Below are positions 1-11,293 of a DNA stretch of 64,000 nucleotides, piece after piece. This DNA is from Thinopyrum elongatum (lineage: Eukaryota; Streptophyta; Magnoliopsida; Poales; Poaceae). The translations under genes were made by a program, and so were the position numbers. The notes below the pieces were generated by a model that saw nothing but the letters and a program-made list of their open reading frames with translations, ran no database searches and was not told where the DNA came from. The stretch lies in NCBI GenBank assembly GCA_011799875.1, contig CM022298.1:725554181-725618180 (forward strand), given 5' to 3'. Position 1 is the stretch's first letter. Every line of letters begins with the position of its first letter.

Positions 1-365
1 CGACCTCATCCATGTAGGCGAGCATCTCCGCCTCCTCCGCGGCCTGCTGCGCCTGCATCTCCTATCGGCGACGGCGTCTGGCCTCCGCAGCCGACTCCGA
101 TCGGATGGAATCGAGGATGGCCTGCAGATCCGCGTCGCCGGCATCCCCGACATCCTCCTCCTCCGGCTCATCCTCCTCCTCCTCAACCTTCTCCTCCTCG
201 TCCTCCTCGTCCTCCACCTCCAACTCCTCCTCCGGATCCACTGCATCCGGAGGTAGCCCCGCGGCGATCCGGGCTTCGCGCCTTGCCCGGATCTACTCAA
301 GGAGCTCGAGCCGGCGCTCCGGCGTCAGAAATGGCTCGCTCCTCACCCCGGCGGCGTGGCGGCAT
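1..365 (-). pseudogene. Broken acidic ORF inside the Harbinger-like element
   Basis: A minus-strand reading starts at the ATG at 365-363 (MPPRRRGEERA) and needs a one-base frame change near 330 to continue into a Glu/Asp-rich stretch with runs of E and D around 150-260, then an Arg-rich segment. Two further in-frame stops appear, after a LELLE motif (near 298) and after an EARRRR motif (near 65). Codon structure is clear between the breaks, so this is a decayed coding exon. It resembles the acidic accessory ORFs of grass DNA transposons, but no catalytic motif is visible, so no function is assigned. The gene continues beyond the left edge. Confidence 0.45.
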
Positions 366-770
366 GGCTACTAGGCGGACGGGTGGAGTGGAAAGTGGCG
401 GCGACGGTGGACAGGCGGAGGAAAAATGTGGATGGTAGGGTTTCGGTGCCGCCGGTCGACTTAAATAGCCGGGCTAGGCACTACGTGGCCCGCTGGAGCG
501 GCGCCACCGGTCCGACGGAGGAGACGAGCTTCGGACCGCCAGGTTTTCGGGCGTTTCCGCGGGGGACTCCGCCGTCAGTCCGACATGGCGGGCGTGCCCG
601 GGCGCCCCCATATCCGCCCCATATTTGGGCTGGATATGAGGGGTGCCGGTCAGCCCGGGCGTTTGAGGCCCGTAGGCGCCCGGCTGGGTCAAAAAATCGT
701 GACCAGTCAGTGACCCGGCGGCTCGCCCGGGCGTTTGAGGGGGGTTTGGGGAGTCCGGCTGTAGATGCTC
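1..770 (-). mobile_element. Right end of a PIF/Harbinger-like DNA transposon
   Basis: Read on the minus strand, the element begins GAGCATCTACAGCCGGACTC at 770 and is flanked by TTA (771-773), the trinucleotide target typical of PIF/Harbinger elements. GAGCATCT... termini with TTA/TAA flanks are common for this superfamily in grasses (family knowledge). The region is GC-rich (CGCCCGGGC motifs at 470-740) and contains a broken acidic ORF at 1-365. The other end lies left of the window, so the TSD pair and the transposase cannot be checked. Assignment rests on one terminus and is moderate. Confidence 0.45.
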
Positions 771-859
771 TTACTCCAGGAGTTCTCGGAGGACTGCGTA
801 CGCTTAGTATGTAAGCAGTCTTACCAACTAGCTCACAATAGAATCAACTTTTGATTGGA

Positions 860-1150
860 TGCTTAGCAGGACAGTGGTATTCACAGCTCACTAGAGTTGA
901 AGTCCTAAATTTAATATTGGTGCTCGTATTTTTATGAATTTATGTCGGGCTTTCCGGTGATATGCGTTAGTGGGAGGAGACGTTCCCGTCGACTACGAAG
1001 ACGTCTGTGTCTACTTCGTCAATCTCAAGATGATGTGCCAGCTCAGTCACTCGGAGATGATCATAGAGTAGGATGTGTGTGCGTGCGTTCATAGAGATGA
1101 GTGTATGCTTGTGTATATAAGCGACTTGGATTATACTGTGTTCAAAAATT
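860..1150 (+). mobile_element. Degraded SINE-like retroposon relic
   Basis: The segment has a tRNA-promoter-like B-box (GAGTTGAAGTCC near 894), then a body with GGGAGGAGACGTTCCCGTCG and a GT-rich tail (GTGTGTGCGTGCGTTCATAG near 1075) ending near GTGTTCAAAAA. I recognise this arrangement as a frequent short retroposon of Triticeae genomes, either a SINE or the 3' tail of a LINE. No TSD was found with confidence. It carries no ORF. Confidence 0.4.
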
Positions 1151-1635
1151 AGCGCACGCAGCAGAGCACGTATGAAAACGAACACTCGCCTCATCACATC
1201 ACGTGGTACGTACACTGCTACGATGCAGAAAAAGAAAAGGAAAAACGTGGTACACTGGCTGCTGTTGCTGCTGCTACGTAACGTACGTACGTCGTACGCG
1301 CTACGGCCTAGCTACGAGAAGTGCGGCCGCGCGCGCGCCAGTGCAGCAGCTATGTAGCTACCACTTGCTGCACGACGTGCGTACGTGCACCTCGCATGTG
1401 GCGCGAATAAATAACATCAAATCCGCCACAGTGTTCTGAGATCATCAAGAAGTAAACAACATCAAATCTGCCACTAAAGCGGCAGCCGGTGGCTTTGGGA
1501 CAAAGCTACACCGACCGATCTATATACATATACGAAAAAACTAACGCCCACACATGTGGCATCTTGCACATCATTCACACGCCTTCTTTACCACTCATTT
1601 TGCCACATTTGAACAGATGACATCAGCAGGAATTT
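1151..1635. other. Unassigned spacer with ACGT-rich palindromic stretch
   Basis: No gene is supported here. The interval contains a GTACGTACGTACGTCG-like alternating stretch near 1275-1300, a GCGCGCGC run near 1330, and low-complexity T-rich DNA. The short open frames present lack codon structure and are not reported as genes. Confidence 0.5.
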
Positions 1636-2102
1636 TTTTGATTTTCGACTTAATTTTTTTTATCTTCTAACTAAAAAATCGAATTAAAAATCCGTTTTCA
1701 CCATTAAATCCGTCTCGACGAGATCTTCAAAACTAGACCCCATGTTGATATGTTTCGACGAATTTTTTCTTCTCAAAAATTGTCATGATGTTTACACTGT
1801 AGTTGCCATAGTGCTTAAACTAAAGTTGCCATATGGCAATTTCAGTTTGTAGATCATGTCAATTTTAGTACTTTGATGATGGCAACTGCAGTACTTTGAC
1901 CATGAAAATTATTTTTTGTATGAACCATGGCAATTGTAAGTGCATGTATCATGGCAATTTTAGTTTATGGTTCATGGCAAATCTAGTTTCTTAATTCCCC
2001 GTTTTATAAATGTCAAAATTTACTTTTAAATGTAGAAAAAAATAGATGAAACATATCATGGCAACTTCAGTGTAACCACCATGGCAATTCATGTGCAATA
2101 GA
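1636..2102. repeat. Left arm of an inverted-repeat element with ATGGCAA motifs
   Basis: About 150 bases here are the reverse complement of 15437-15604: both arms carry TTAAATCCGTC, CGACGAGA and an AAACTAGA/TCTAGTTT block in matching order. Beyond the arm the sequence is studded with ATGGCAA motifs (about seven between 1829 and 2090). The two arms are parts of one element into which the LTR retrotransposon at 2103-15431 inserted; the inserted element's TSD (ATAGA) lies at 2098-2102. No ORF is seen, so this is a MITE-like, non-autonomous element. Its outer boundaries and own TSD are not resolved. Confidence 0.55.
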
Positions 2103-3761
2103 TGTAACACCCCTATGTAAAAGTCACTGTGATCAACTGCTGATAATGCCAAGTCATCTCCATTTGCAGTGCCTAATCACTTTGGTGAAATAATCAATTC
2201 AAATGCTATTCTGAAAATCAACTCAAAATTCAAAAGTAAAAATAAAAGTTGTTCCAAAGTGGAAACTAAAATGTTCATTAAATAGAAAATATTCCAAAAC
2301 ATTTAGGTGTTAAGGAATACAACATCACTCATTAACAAGGATGGGCATTATCAATTACAACAGCACCATTTCAGCATTTTTAAATGCTATTCCATTTTTG
2401 GGAAAATTCAAAAGAGTTCCAAAGATTCCCAAACTTTTTGTGGCACTGCCTAAAAACATCAGGGAATTAGTGGGACACTTCCCATATTTTTCCTAAGCTA
2501 ATAGGATGCCCAAACAATTCTTTTCCCCTCTCTGTAAAATAAAAAAAATAAAAGAAACAGAAACAGAAATGAGATAAAAGAAAGAAAGGGGGAGAAGGCC
2601 ACTTACATGTTCCCTGGGCCGTGCAGCAGTGGCCGGCCCAGCCCACCTCCACCAACTCTCCCCTCCGTGTCGTCGTCTCCATGGACGACGGCGCTCCGTC
2701 AACCGCAGCGCGCCACCGCGACGGGGAGCAGGAGCGCGAGGGGATAAGGCCGCGCCGGGCCGTTCCTCCTGGCCTCCCTCGCCACTTCTTCTCCCCCCTT
2801 TTTTCCCTCGAACGCGCCCGCCTCGCAGATCCTCTCTGTCCGAGCGCGCTCGCCGCCGCTGCTCCGTCAGCCTCGCGGCTACCGGCGTCCTTGAGCCTCT
2901 CTGTGGAGTCCAGAAGCTTCGCCGGCGCCTGCTTCTTCCTCCTCGACCACGTGAACGAGCTGCAGGCCACTGCAACGCCCGGAGTCGACCGATCCCCATC
3001 TCGGAACACGGAAGCTCGCCGGCGTCGATCTCCTGCACTGCAGCTCCTAAGCCTCCACCGGACCATTGTGCGTCCACTCGGTGAGCTCCGCTCCCTTCCC
3101 CGTTCTCCACCTTGCACGAGCACGAGCCGTAGCAAGCTAACCGCGCCGCTGCGCCATGACTGCTGTCGTCGCAGTAGTGCTCGTCGTTGCCCGCTGAGCT
3201 CACCAACGAGCTCCGAGCGGCTCTCTGAAGCCGCCTATGCCCTCCGCTTGATTCCCTGAGCCCCGTAGCGGCGAGTTCGCGGGAGCCCGATTCTGGCCGC
3301 CGCGGCACCTCGACGTCCGGCCACTTTCGGTCGCCCTCGCGGCCGCACGTTAGCTCCACTCGATGCGCCGCACCTCGCTCTTTCGAACGCGACCAAAAAC
3401 ACACGATTCAGAGCACCGCAGCGGAAGCCCGAGTCTCTCCGGCGAGGTTGCCGCCGCGGGAGCTCGCCGGAGCCGTCTCCGGCGCCGCTGCCACGTGTAC
3501 TGACCAGTGGGGCCCGCCTGAGTCTCTGACCGATGGGCCCCACGCCATGGTTGACTCGTTGACCGCGGTCAGCGACGCTGACATGGCGGTCCAGTGTCAC
3601 TGACACATGGGCCCCACTTCAATAAACTAATTAAAATAAATAAATGAATAGATAAATAATTAGTTTAGCTAATTAAGTGGCTAAGCACTCACTGACATAT
3701 GGGGCCCACCCCCTAATTAACTCTGTTAGTTTAATTAACACACTGTTAATCTTAACAGAGA

Positions 3762-3795
3762 CTGACATGTGGGTCCCACTGGACCCACATGTCAG
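3762..3795. repeat. 15-bp perfect hairpin in the LTR
   Basis: Arms CTGACATGTGGGTCC and GGACCCACATGTCAG enclose a CACT loop. The same hairpin occurs in the 3' LTR (near 12955-12990). It recurs with one mismatch in the solo LTR (near 30910) and imperfectly in the 53321 LTR (near 54940). It lies in the stretch that would be intron 1 of the LTR-embedded spliced frame. Function unknown. Confidence 0.7.
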
Positions 3796-4218
3796 GTTTG
3801 ACTATGGTCAGCGTCACTATTGACTGCTGACGTCATTCACACCTCATGCTGACGTCACATATCAATTTCTGTTAAAATAAATAAATTTCAGAAAATCATT
3901 TAAACTTCGAAAATTTGTAACTTTTAAACCGTAGCTCAGATTGAAAAACTTAAAACATGAAAGTTGCTCAGAACGACGAGTTGAATCCAAATACGCGGTC
4001 CGTTCGTCCGCCACATGTCCCTAACATAGCAAACCTGCAACCATTCCCCTCCTTTTGACTGTCCGAAATGCCGGATACCGAGAATACTTTCCCGGATGTT
4101 TTTCTCTTTCGCCGGTATTACCTAGCCCTGCGATAGAACACCGCTAGCTCTGCTTGTTGACATGTCATGCACCTGTTGCTTTGTATTTACTATTCTTCCC
4201 CCTCTTCTCTCTCGTTAG

Positions 4219-4308
4219 ATCCCGGTACCGATGTAGTCTCCGAGACCGACGCAGCTCCGGTGATTGGCTACACCACCGACGACCTTGCCCTTGCCGCCGA
4301 GCAACCAG
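4219..4308 (+). other. Exon-like block 1 in the 5' LTR
   Basis: A pyrimidine tract and acceptor-like CTCGTTAG precede a 90-base block that is open in one frame and encodes an acidic peptide (DPGTDVVSETDAAPVIGYTT at its start). It ends CAACCAG before GCAAGC, a GC-type donor consensus. The block is in phase 1 at both ends and therefore symmetrical. Homologous blocks in the other LTR copies keep the frame, which suggests a spliced transcript. See also the block at 5843. Confidence 0.5.
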
Positions 4309-4617
4309 GCAAGCCCCCCCTTTGATCATCCCGATATCGCCTATTCTATTTTCTCATGCTTGCATTAGAATTTGCTACTGTTACTGCTATCCTATATCTG
4401 CTGCATAGCCTGTTTATTGTAACCTGCTGTTGATACCTTACTGTTATCCTAAACTGTTTAGAATAGACTGGGTAGAGACCCATCAGAGACCCCCACTTGT
4501 CCTGACTGCCCTGCTGGATTCTCAGAAGACCCGATCAACGGGATCGAAGACCAGACCCCGGCACCGCACCTCACTTTCCCCTTAGTTGCTCGACACTACT
4601 GGGTTACTATCGAGTGC

Positions 4618-4820
4618 CGAGGGTGATACCTCGTCAGCACTTCTGATGATAACCTTTTAGGTTAGTTGATCGGTCGTGGTAAGCGAGGGTGATACCTCCT
4701 ACACCACCCCCGATACTGACAAAGCCGCGCAACACCCCACGTGTGGACCTCGAGGGTGATGCCTCCTACGTCCGTCTAGATGTTACATCAGGTGGGAGTC
4801 CAACGAGGGTGATGCCTCGG
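4618..4820 (+). repeat. Four short GAGG-loop-CCTC hairpins
   Basis: Four copies of GAGGGTGATACCTC or GAGGGTGATGCCTC, spaced about 50-70 bases apart, each able to fold as GAGG/CCTC around a short loop. The first is extended by outer AGTGC/GCACT pairing. Equivalent arrays occur at about 31793-31993, 40970-41173 and 43908-44100, with spacing retained. One or two base changes (A, G or T) are confined mainly to the loop. Confidence 0.75.
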
Positions 4821-5842
4821 ATTCCCCTTGATATGGTGACCACATGGATGCCTTACATTACTGTTGACACTGATGTTTGGAAAGGCGGGTCGACCCTGAG
4901 GGGTACCCGCGAATGATGGATAGATTCCCGTGAGTTATTCTACGAGGCGCGGCCGGGCATTCTTAGCCCTTGCAGCTAGTCCTCGAGACGGGGCGACGGG
5001 GTCACATCGATCGTGAGTCTCTGCTCGTTTCCGCAAGCCCCTAGTCCTAACGATTTGGATATTTGATCCGAGCAGGCCTCTGGCCGGATAGCACTAACCA
5101 TCACGTGGGCATAGTATGGGCGTTCTACATCGTAACATCAGCCGAAAGCTCTGTCAGATGTCCAGTTCAGCTTTGTGGCATGATCGGATCGTACCGGCCT
5201 TTCGTGTCGGTGCTGGTATCCACCCTGCACACAACGACCCGGAGGGCGAGGGGCGATGGCCCAAGACCCCCTTACGCTTAGGAGGTAGACCGGCGGGGAC
5301 CTCTCTGCTGAGCTGTAGGTAGGGTTGCGGTGTATCGTTTGGCCGAGGCCGGGCATGACCCAGGAAAGTGTGTCCGGCCGGAGTTAATCGAGCGTGGTGG
5401 GTAAGTTGGTGCACCCCTGCAGGGAAGAACACATCTATCGATAGCCGGTCCTACGGTAAAGGACACTCGGAGTTGCATCCCGATCGATACAGCTAGAACT
5501 TGAGATGATACCTGGATATGTGGCTCTGGGATCGCTTTCTCGCAGGGAGTCGAGGAAGGATCTCTGGGCGAGACTGTTACTTGATACTATTACTACTTTA
5601 CATTATGCTGATCTGCACTCTTCTAATGCTTCAAGACCAATGAAGATGCTGATGATGCTAGTCTTCGCTAGGACTAGGTTTTCCCCCTCTATTCTGGCAT
5701 TTCTGCAGCCCAGTCCACATATACAGCCTCCCTTTGATAATGTTGCATATGTAGTGTAGATCCTTGGCTTGCTGAGTACTTCGGATGAGTACTCACGGTT
5801 GCTTTACTTTCTTTTTCCCCCATTTTCATTTGATGCAACCAG

Positions 5843-5936
5843 CTGACGGAGCCCCTGAGACAGCTGCCCCACCGACGACTTCCACTACTTCCCCGAGGGT
5901 GGATCCTTCTACAAGTTGGCCGACGTCCAGGAGTAG
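5843..5936 (+). other. Exon-like block 2 in the 5' LTR (frameshifted)
   Basis: An acceptor-like ...GATGCAACCAG precedes a block that begins in phase 1, matching the end of the block at 4219-4308. Other copies encode an acidic, tyrosine-rich C-terminus ending in DQE-stop. Here a one-base deletion after GCCCC breaks that frame relative to the copies at 42206 and 45131. An AATAAA lies about 180 bases downstream. Confidence 0.45.
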
Positions 5937-6241
5937 GAACGGAGGGTCCCAGGCAGGAGGCTTGCGCCTTTCGATCGTAGTGTTTTATTTTTGTCCCGCC
6001 TTTCTAAAGGCTTCTCTGTTTTCTGTTTTATATCTGTACACAGATATCTAACGCTACTGCTAATGCTTGTTGTCATCAAGCTTTGTATTCGAGCCCTCGA
6101 GGCCCTGGCTTGTAATAAATGCTTGTATGATTTTGTTTATGTTTAGAGTTGTGTTGTGATATCTTCAAGTGAGTCCTTAGGCTTGATCGTATGCATTTAC
6201 GTGTATGATTAGTGCACGATCGAGCCGGAGGCGTCACAGGT

Positions 6242-6253
6242 TGGTATCAGAGC
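6242..6253 (+). promoter_or_regulatory. Primer binding site (initiator Met tRNA)
   Basis: TGGTATCAGAGC, three bases downstream of the 5' LTR, is complementary to the 3' end of plant initiator methionine tRNA. This is the usual minus-strand primer of Gypsy elements. Confidence 0.93.
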
Positions 6254-6851
6254 CGACTGCCTGTAGGAACCCCTTTCAACTCCTTGGCCGAAGTTGAGTC
6301 TAGTGGTCCAAAAACTGTTTTACTAACTTGGTTGTGTGGCTTACGGGCCCACGTCACCGGATGGGTGGTATTAGGATCTTTTATTACTCGTCTTTACTCT
6401 GGGACTCTGATTTCTCTTCCTTTCGGGTTACATATTTTACTAACTCTGACATTAGGGTCTCGTAATCACGTCCACCGGAGTTCTAAAATATTCCCCCCTT
6501 GCTTCAAGATTATGGGTCAGGTTTTGCTTACAGGATCCTTTTATCGAGGGCACCCTGTGTTGTCACTTGCAGATTCCTCGCTCCAACAGTTTTCTCCGAC
6601 GTTGATGTAGCCTTTGCTATGTCTCGTCGTGTACTTCCTTACCGCGCGCCTGCGCGCCGCCTAGTTGTCTAGCCTTCCCCTTTCAGCTGTCGTACTGCCG
6701 GATTGTAATCAAGGCTATGTGTGGATTTGAATGTCTGGTGCAAATATTATGAAGTATCTATCGCACTTCCTTCTGTTGTGCACCTTACTTCATGAATGAT
6801 TCCATACATCTGCAATTTTTCTTGCTAAACTGTCCCTGTTGATTTGGCAGG
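6254..6851 (+). other. Leader between primer binding site and gag
   Basis: About 600 bases without a supported coding frame, the usual 5' untranslated leader of such elements. It contains T-rich tracts and ends TTTGGCAG just before the gag ATG at 6852, which could act as a splice acceptor. Confidence 0.6.
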
Positions 6852-9800
6852 ATGGCTGACGATCCTCCACCTCCATCTTATATTGCTGAAATGAGGCAGC
6901 AGTTTGAACTCAACCATCAGTTTATGACCGGAGTATTGGCTCAGTTCCCAACTCAAAATGCTCAGCAGCAGTCTTCTCCGATAACTCTGCCAGAATTCGT
7001 GCGCCTCAACCCGTCTGTTTTCCGCAGCTCCACCAATCCTATGGATGCTGATGATTGGCTTCGTGACATCATGTTTGAGATGGAGTCAGCTAACGTTGCC
7101 CCTGCCAGTTATGTCACCTTTGCGACATTTCACTTGAAGGGTCCAGCTGCTCAATGGTGGGAAAGCCACAAGAGTATGATGCCTACTAAATCTATACCCA
7201 CTTGGCAAGAATTCCAGTCAGCTTTTCGTGCACGGTACATTCCTCAAGGTCTGATCCACCAGAAGAAGCAGGAGTTCCGTAAACTCACCCAGGGCACAAT
7301 GACTGTGGATGAATATCAGAGGAAATTTCTCGAATTATCCCGCTATGCTAAAGATGATGTCGACACTGACGCACGTAAGCAGGAGAAATTCCGTGAAGGA
7401 CTGCGTTCCGATATACAACTCGCACTTCTTGTCCATGATTGTGAGGACTTTGCGACGCTTGTCAGTCAAGCCTACCGAGTTGAAACTGGTCTGGCTAAAT
7501 ATCAGGAGTCGCTCAAATGCACTCGTGATGTAGGCTCATCCTCGGGTCATCCTGTTCAGAAACGTCGGGTTTGGATTCCACACAATATTCATCACCGACC
7601 TGCCCCAACACCAAGACCGTCTTATGTTGCACCTCGTCTGCCTCCGCCGCCGAGACAGCTAACGACTCAGAGTGGACAGTTCAATACCATGGCTCCCCCC
7701 CAAAATGATGGTTTATGCCGCAAGTGTGGACAATCAGGACACCTTACCCTTGATTGCCTCCAGGGCCAGCCGCAGAATGCTTCTTGTCCTCCTGTTGGTT
7801 GTAAGAAGAGCTGCCGAAACCGCCGATTCAGAAACCGTAATGTCATACCGTCTGCTGTTGCACTTGGCCATGCCAATCACGTCGATGCAGAAAAGGCTCG
7901 GAAGGAACCGACTATCATGTTGGGAACACTCTCTGTGAATTCAGTACCAGCCTCTGTTCTCTTTGATTCTGGAGCATTGCATGCTTTTGTGTCACAACAA
8001 TTTGCTCAGTCACATGAGTTATACCTGGAAAAATTACCCACTCCTCTAATGATTCAGTCCCCGAGATCCAAGTGGCAAACCACAATGGTAAGCCCTCACA
8101 ACCACATCGAGATTGGAGGTCTACTTTTTCTGGTTTCTCTCATTGTACTTGGACCTTCCGACATAGACGTCATTCTTGGTATGGATTGGTTGACAGCCCA
8201 TAATGCTCTGATTGACTGTGCTGCTAAGACAGTCCAGCTCACTCATCCTTCCGGCCAGACAGTCAGATACTCAGCTCGGACAGCTCAGGATGCTGAGAAT
8301 CAGATATATGTTCTGAATGCATTGAATGCTTCACCTCTTGAAGGCATCGAGAACGTTCCAGTTGTTCGTGATTTCCAAGATGTCTTTCCAGAGGAACTTC
8401 CAGGAATACCCCCTGCTAGAGCTGTCGAGTTTGTCATCGACTTGAAGCCTGGCACTACCCCTATTTCGAAGCGTCCTTATAAGATGCCTCTGCATCACCT
8501 TATTGAACTTAAGGAAGAAATCGACAAGTCACTTAAGAAGGGTTTCATCCGCCCCAGTTCATCTGCTTGGGGAGCACCTTCCCTCTTTGTCAAGAAGAAG
8601 GATGGTACGAATCGGTTGGTTCAAGATTACCGACCTATCAACCAAGCAACAATTCAGAACAAGTATCCGCTTCCCAGAATCAACGATCTGTATGATCAAC
8701 TTGCTGGTTCCTCAGTGTTCTCTAAGCTTGATTTGAGATTGGGATACCACCAGATCCGAGTTCGTGAAGAGGATATTCCGAAGGCAGCATTCGTTACTCG
8801 CTATGGTTCTTATGAGTACACTGTCATGTCCTTCGGCTTGACTAATGCTCCAGCTACTTTCTCCCGGTTAATGAATTACACCTTCATGGATTATCTCGAC
8901 AAATTCGTCGTGGTATATCTGGATGATATTCTGGTATATTCGAAGAATGAAGAAGAACATGCCGAACATCTTCGGCTTGTACTGGAGAAGCTGCGTGAAC
9001 ATCAACTGTATGCCAAGTATTCCAAGTGCGAGTTCTGGTTATCTGAAGTGACATATCTCGGCCATGTGATATCGAAAGATGGCATTGCCGTTAACCCAGA
9101 ACGAGTTCAGGCTATTCTTGACTGGACTCCACCGAAGAATGTCAAGCAAGTCAGAAGTTTTCTCGGCCTAGCAAGCTATTGCCGTCGCTTTGTCGAGAAT
9201 TTCTCAAAGATTGCTAAGCCTCTGACTGATCTGCTTCACAAAGGCATTAAGTTTGAATGGACAGAAAAATGTCAGGAAAGTTTTCAAACACTCAAAGACA
9301 AGCTGACATCTACCCTAGTACTTGCTCCTCCAGATTCTCGCAAAGATTTTGTGATCTATTGTGACGCATCCCGTGAAGGACTAGGCTGTGTCCTAATGCA
9401 AGAGCGTAAAGTGATTGCCTATGGCTCTCGTCAGTTGCGCCCGCATGAAGAGAATTATCCGGTACATGATCTAGAACTAGCTGCTGTCGTCTATGCACTG
9501 CAGTTGTGGCGACATTACCTCCTCGGTAATCGTTGCGAGATATACACGGATCATAAAAGTCTGAAGTACCTGTTCACTCAGCCATCTTTAAACCTTCGTC
9601 AGCAAAGATGGATGGAGACCATTGCGGACTATGATTTGGGTATTTCTTATACCCCTGGCAAGGCTAATGTAATGGCTGATGCATTGAGCCGTAAATCCTA
9701 TTGCTGTGAACTTGAAGTCCAGCTAGAGCAGCCACTCCTGTATGAAGAGCTTCGAAAGCTAAATATCGAGATAGTTCCTCAAGGATACCTAAAAACCTTG

Positions 9801-11255
9801 GTTGTTGAACCTGACCTTGAGAAGGCCGTTAAGAGTGCGCAAGCTAAAGATGCTGAAATTGATCTCATGAAGAAAGATCTTCACCTGGAAAAGTACAGGG
9901 ATTTCTCGCTGTCTGAAGATGGAACCTTGTATTTCAGAGACCGCATTGTCGTACCTCGCTTCGAGCTTATGACTGACAAGGTCATGAGGGAGGCACATGA
10001 TACACCGCTGCCTATTCATCCGGGTAGCACCAAGATGTATCGTGATCTCCGTCAAAGGTACTGGTGGTCTAGAATGAAGCAGGACATTGCTCGATATGTT
10101 GCTGAATGTGATGTTTGCCGTCGCGTTAAAGCAGAACATCAGAAGCCTGCTGGAATTCTGCAACCGCTCCCTATTCCCTTGTGGAAGTGGGATAAAGTGC
10201 AGATGGATTTCATTACTGGTCTTCCCAAGTCTCAGAAAGGTCACGATGCTATTCTTGTCGTTGTCGACCAACTTTCTAAAGTTGCACATTTTCTGCCTGT
10301 CAAAGAGACAATCACTGCTAGTCAGTTAGCCGAGTTGTACATCTCCAGAATTGTTTCACTCCATGGTATTCCGAAAGAGATCAGTTCGGACTGTGGCGGC
10401 CTTTTCACTTCCAAGTTCTGGGAAAGTTTCTAACAAGCTATGGGAACTCATATCACCTGGAGTTCAGCATATCACCCCCAGTCCCAAGGCCAAGTCGAAC
10501 GAGTAAATCAAGTGCTTGAAGACATGCTACGAGCTTGTGTTATTTCTTTCGGTAAGAAGTGGGAAGAATCTCTACCGTATGCCGAGTTCTCTTATAACAA
10601 CAGCTATCAAGCCAGCTTGAAAGTGGCCCCCTTCGAAGTGCTTTATGGACGTAAGTGCCGAACCCCTCTGAATTGGTCAGAAACCGGGGAACGACCGCTC
10701 GTGGGTCCGAAAATTATTCAACACGCCGAAGAGCAAGTTTGTATTGTCCGAGAAAATCTCAAGGCGGCTCAGGACCGCCAGAAGAGCAACTATGATCGCA
10801 AACGATGGGGTTTAACTTATCAACCTGGTGATCAGGCTTATCTACGAGTCACTCCTATGAAGGGCACTCACCGTTTCGGAATCAAGGGCAAGCTAGCTCC
10901 CCGCTACATTGGTCCCTTTCGCATTGTTGCCAGACATGGTCAGGTGGCATATAAATTGGAGTTGCCGCCGCAATTCTCTCATATCTACGACGCCTTCCAC
11001 GTGTCACATCTTCGTAAATGCTTCAAAGAATCTCCGCACCGTGCAGTGGATCACGAAATGCTCGATTTGCAAGATGACCTATCTTATAAGGAGCATCCGA
11101 TCCGCATCCTTGATGAAGCTGAACGTCGGACTCGTCAGAAGACAACCAAGTTCCTGAAAGTGCAGTGGTCGAATCACACTAAAGATGAAGCCACTTGGGA
11201 ACGCGAGGATCATCTTCGCAAGGAATACCCCGACCTATTTCCTTCTACCTCCTAA
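6852..11255 (+). pseudogene. gag-pol polyprotein of the Gypsy element, one in-frame stop
   Basis: Encodes the capsid and enzymes that would drive copy-and-paste transposition. In order from the ATG at 6852: a retrotransposon gag domain (about residues 70-230), a CCHC zinc knuckle starting at residue 289 ([14 protein letters not shown]), an aspartic protease with the FDSG active site (about 371), RT with YLDD (689-692), RNase H (CDAS near 836), an integrase with HHCC zinc finger and catalytic Asp in QMDFITG, and a C-terminal chromodomain-like segment (WEREDHLRKEYPDLF). A TAA at 10431-10433 interrupts the integrase; the frame resumes unchanged and runs to 11255. The stop is one C-to-T change away from CAA. 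Apart from it the frame is open, so loss of function is probably recent relative to insertion. Confidence 0.93.
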
Positions 11256-11277
11256 ATTCTCGGGACGAGAATTTCTT

Positions 11278-11293
11278 TTAGAGGAGGAGAATT
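11278..11293 (+). promoter_or_regulatory. Polypurine tract
   Basis: TTAGAGGAGGAGAATT lies immediately before the 3' LTR start TGTAACACC. This purine-rich tract would prime plus-strand DNA synthesis. Confidence 0.85.

Larger units (their letters stand above)
2103..6238 (+). repeat. 5' LTR (4136 bp) of the Gypsy element
   Basis: Begins TGTAACACCCC and ends GGCGTCACA. Internal layout, shared with the other LTRs of this group in the window: an AT-rich start, a GC-rich block (about 2620-3600), a hairpin-rich AT block (3600-3900), a small exon-like block at 4219-4308, four GAGGGTGAT(A/G)CCTC hairpins (4618-4820), a second exon-like block at 5843-5936, then AATAAA (near 6115). Compared with the 3' LTR it keeps about 28 bases near 2190-2220 lost there, and lacks a 28-base segment present at about 12325-12352. 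Confidence 0.92.

Noticed and set aside
356..814. Plus-strand open frame of 152 codons in the Harbinger-like end
   Set aside because: Spans the non-coding terminal region opposite the acidic minus-strand frame; Arg/Pro-rich by composition.
2467..3404. Long minus-strand open frames in the GC-rich LTR block (also at 11631-12288, 29717-30016, 39136-39537)
   Set aside because: They arise from GC-rich composition, change frame between LTR copies, and lack any recognised domain.
9789..10289. Minus-strand 166-codon frame opposite the Gypsy integrase
   Set aside because: Shadow of the conserved pol frame on the other strand.
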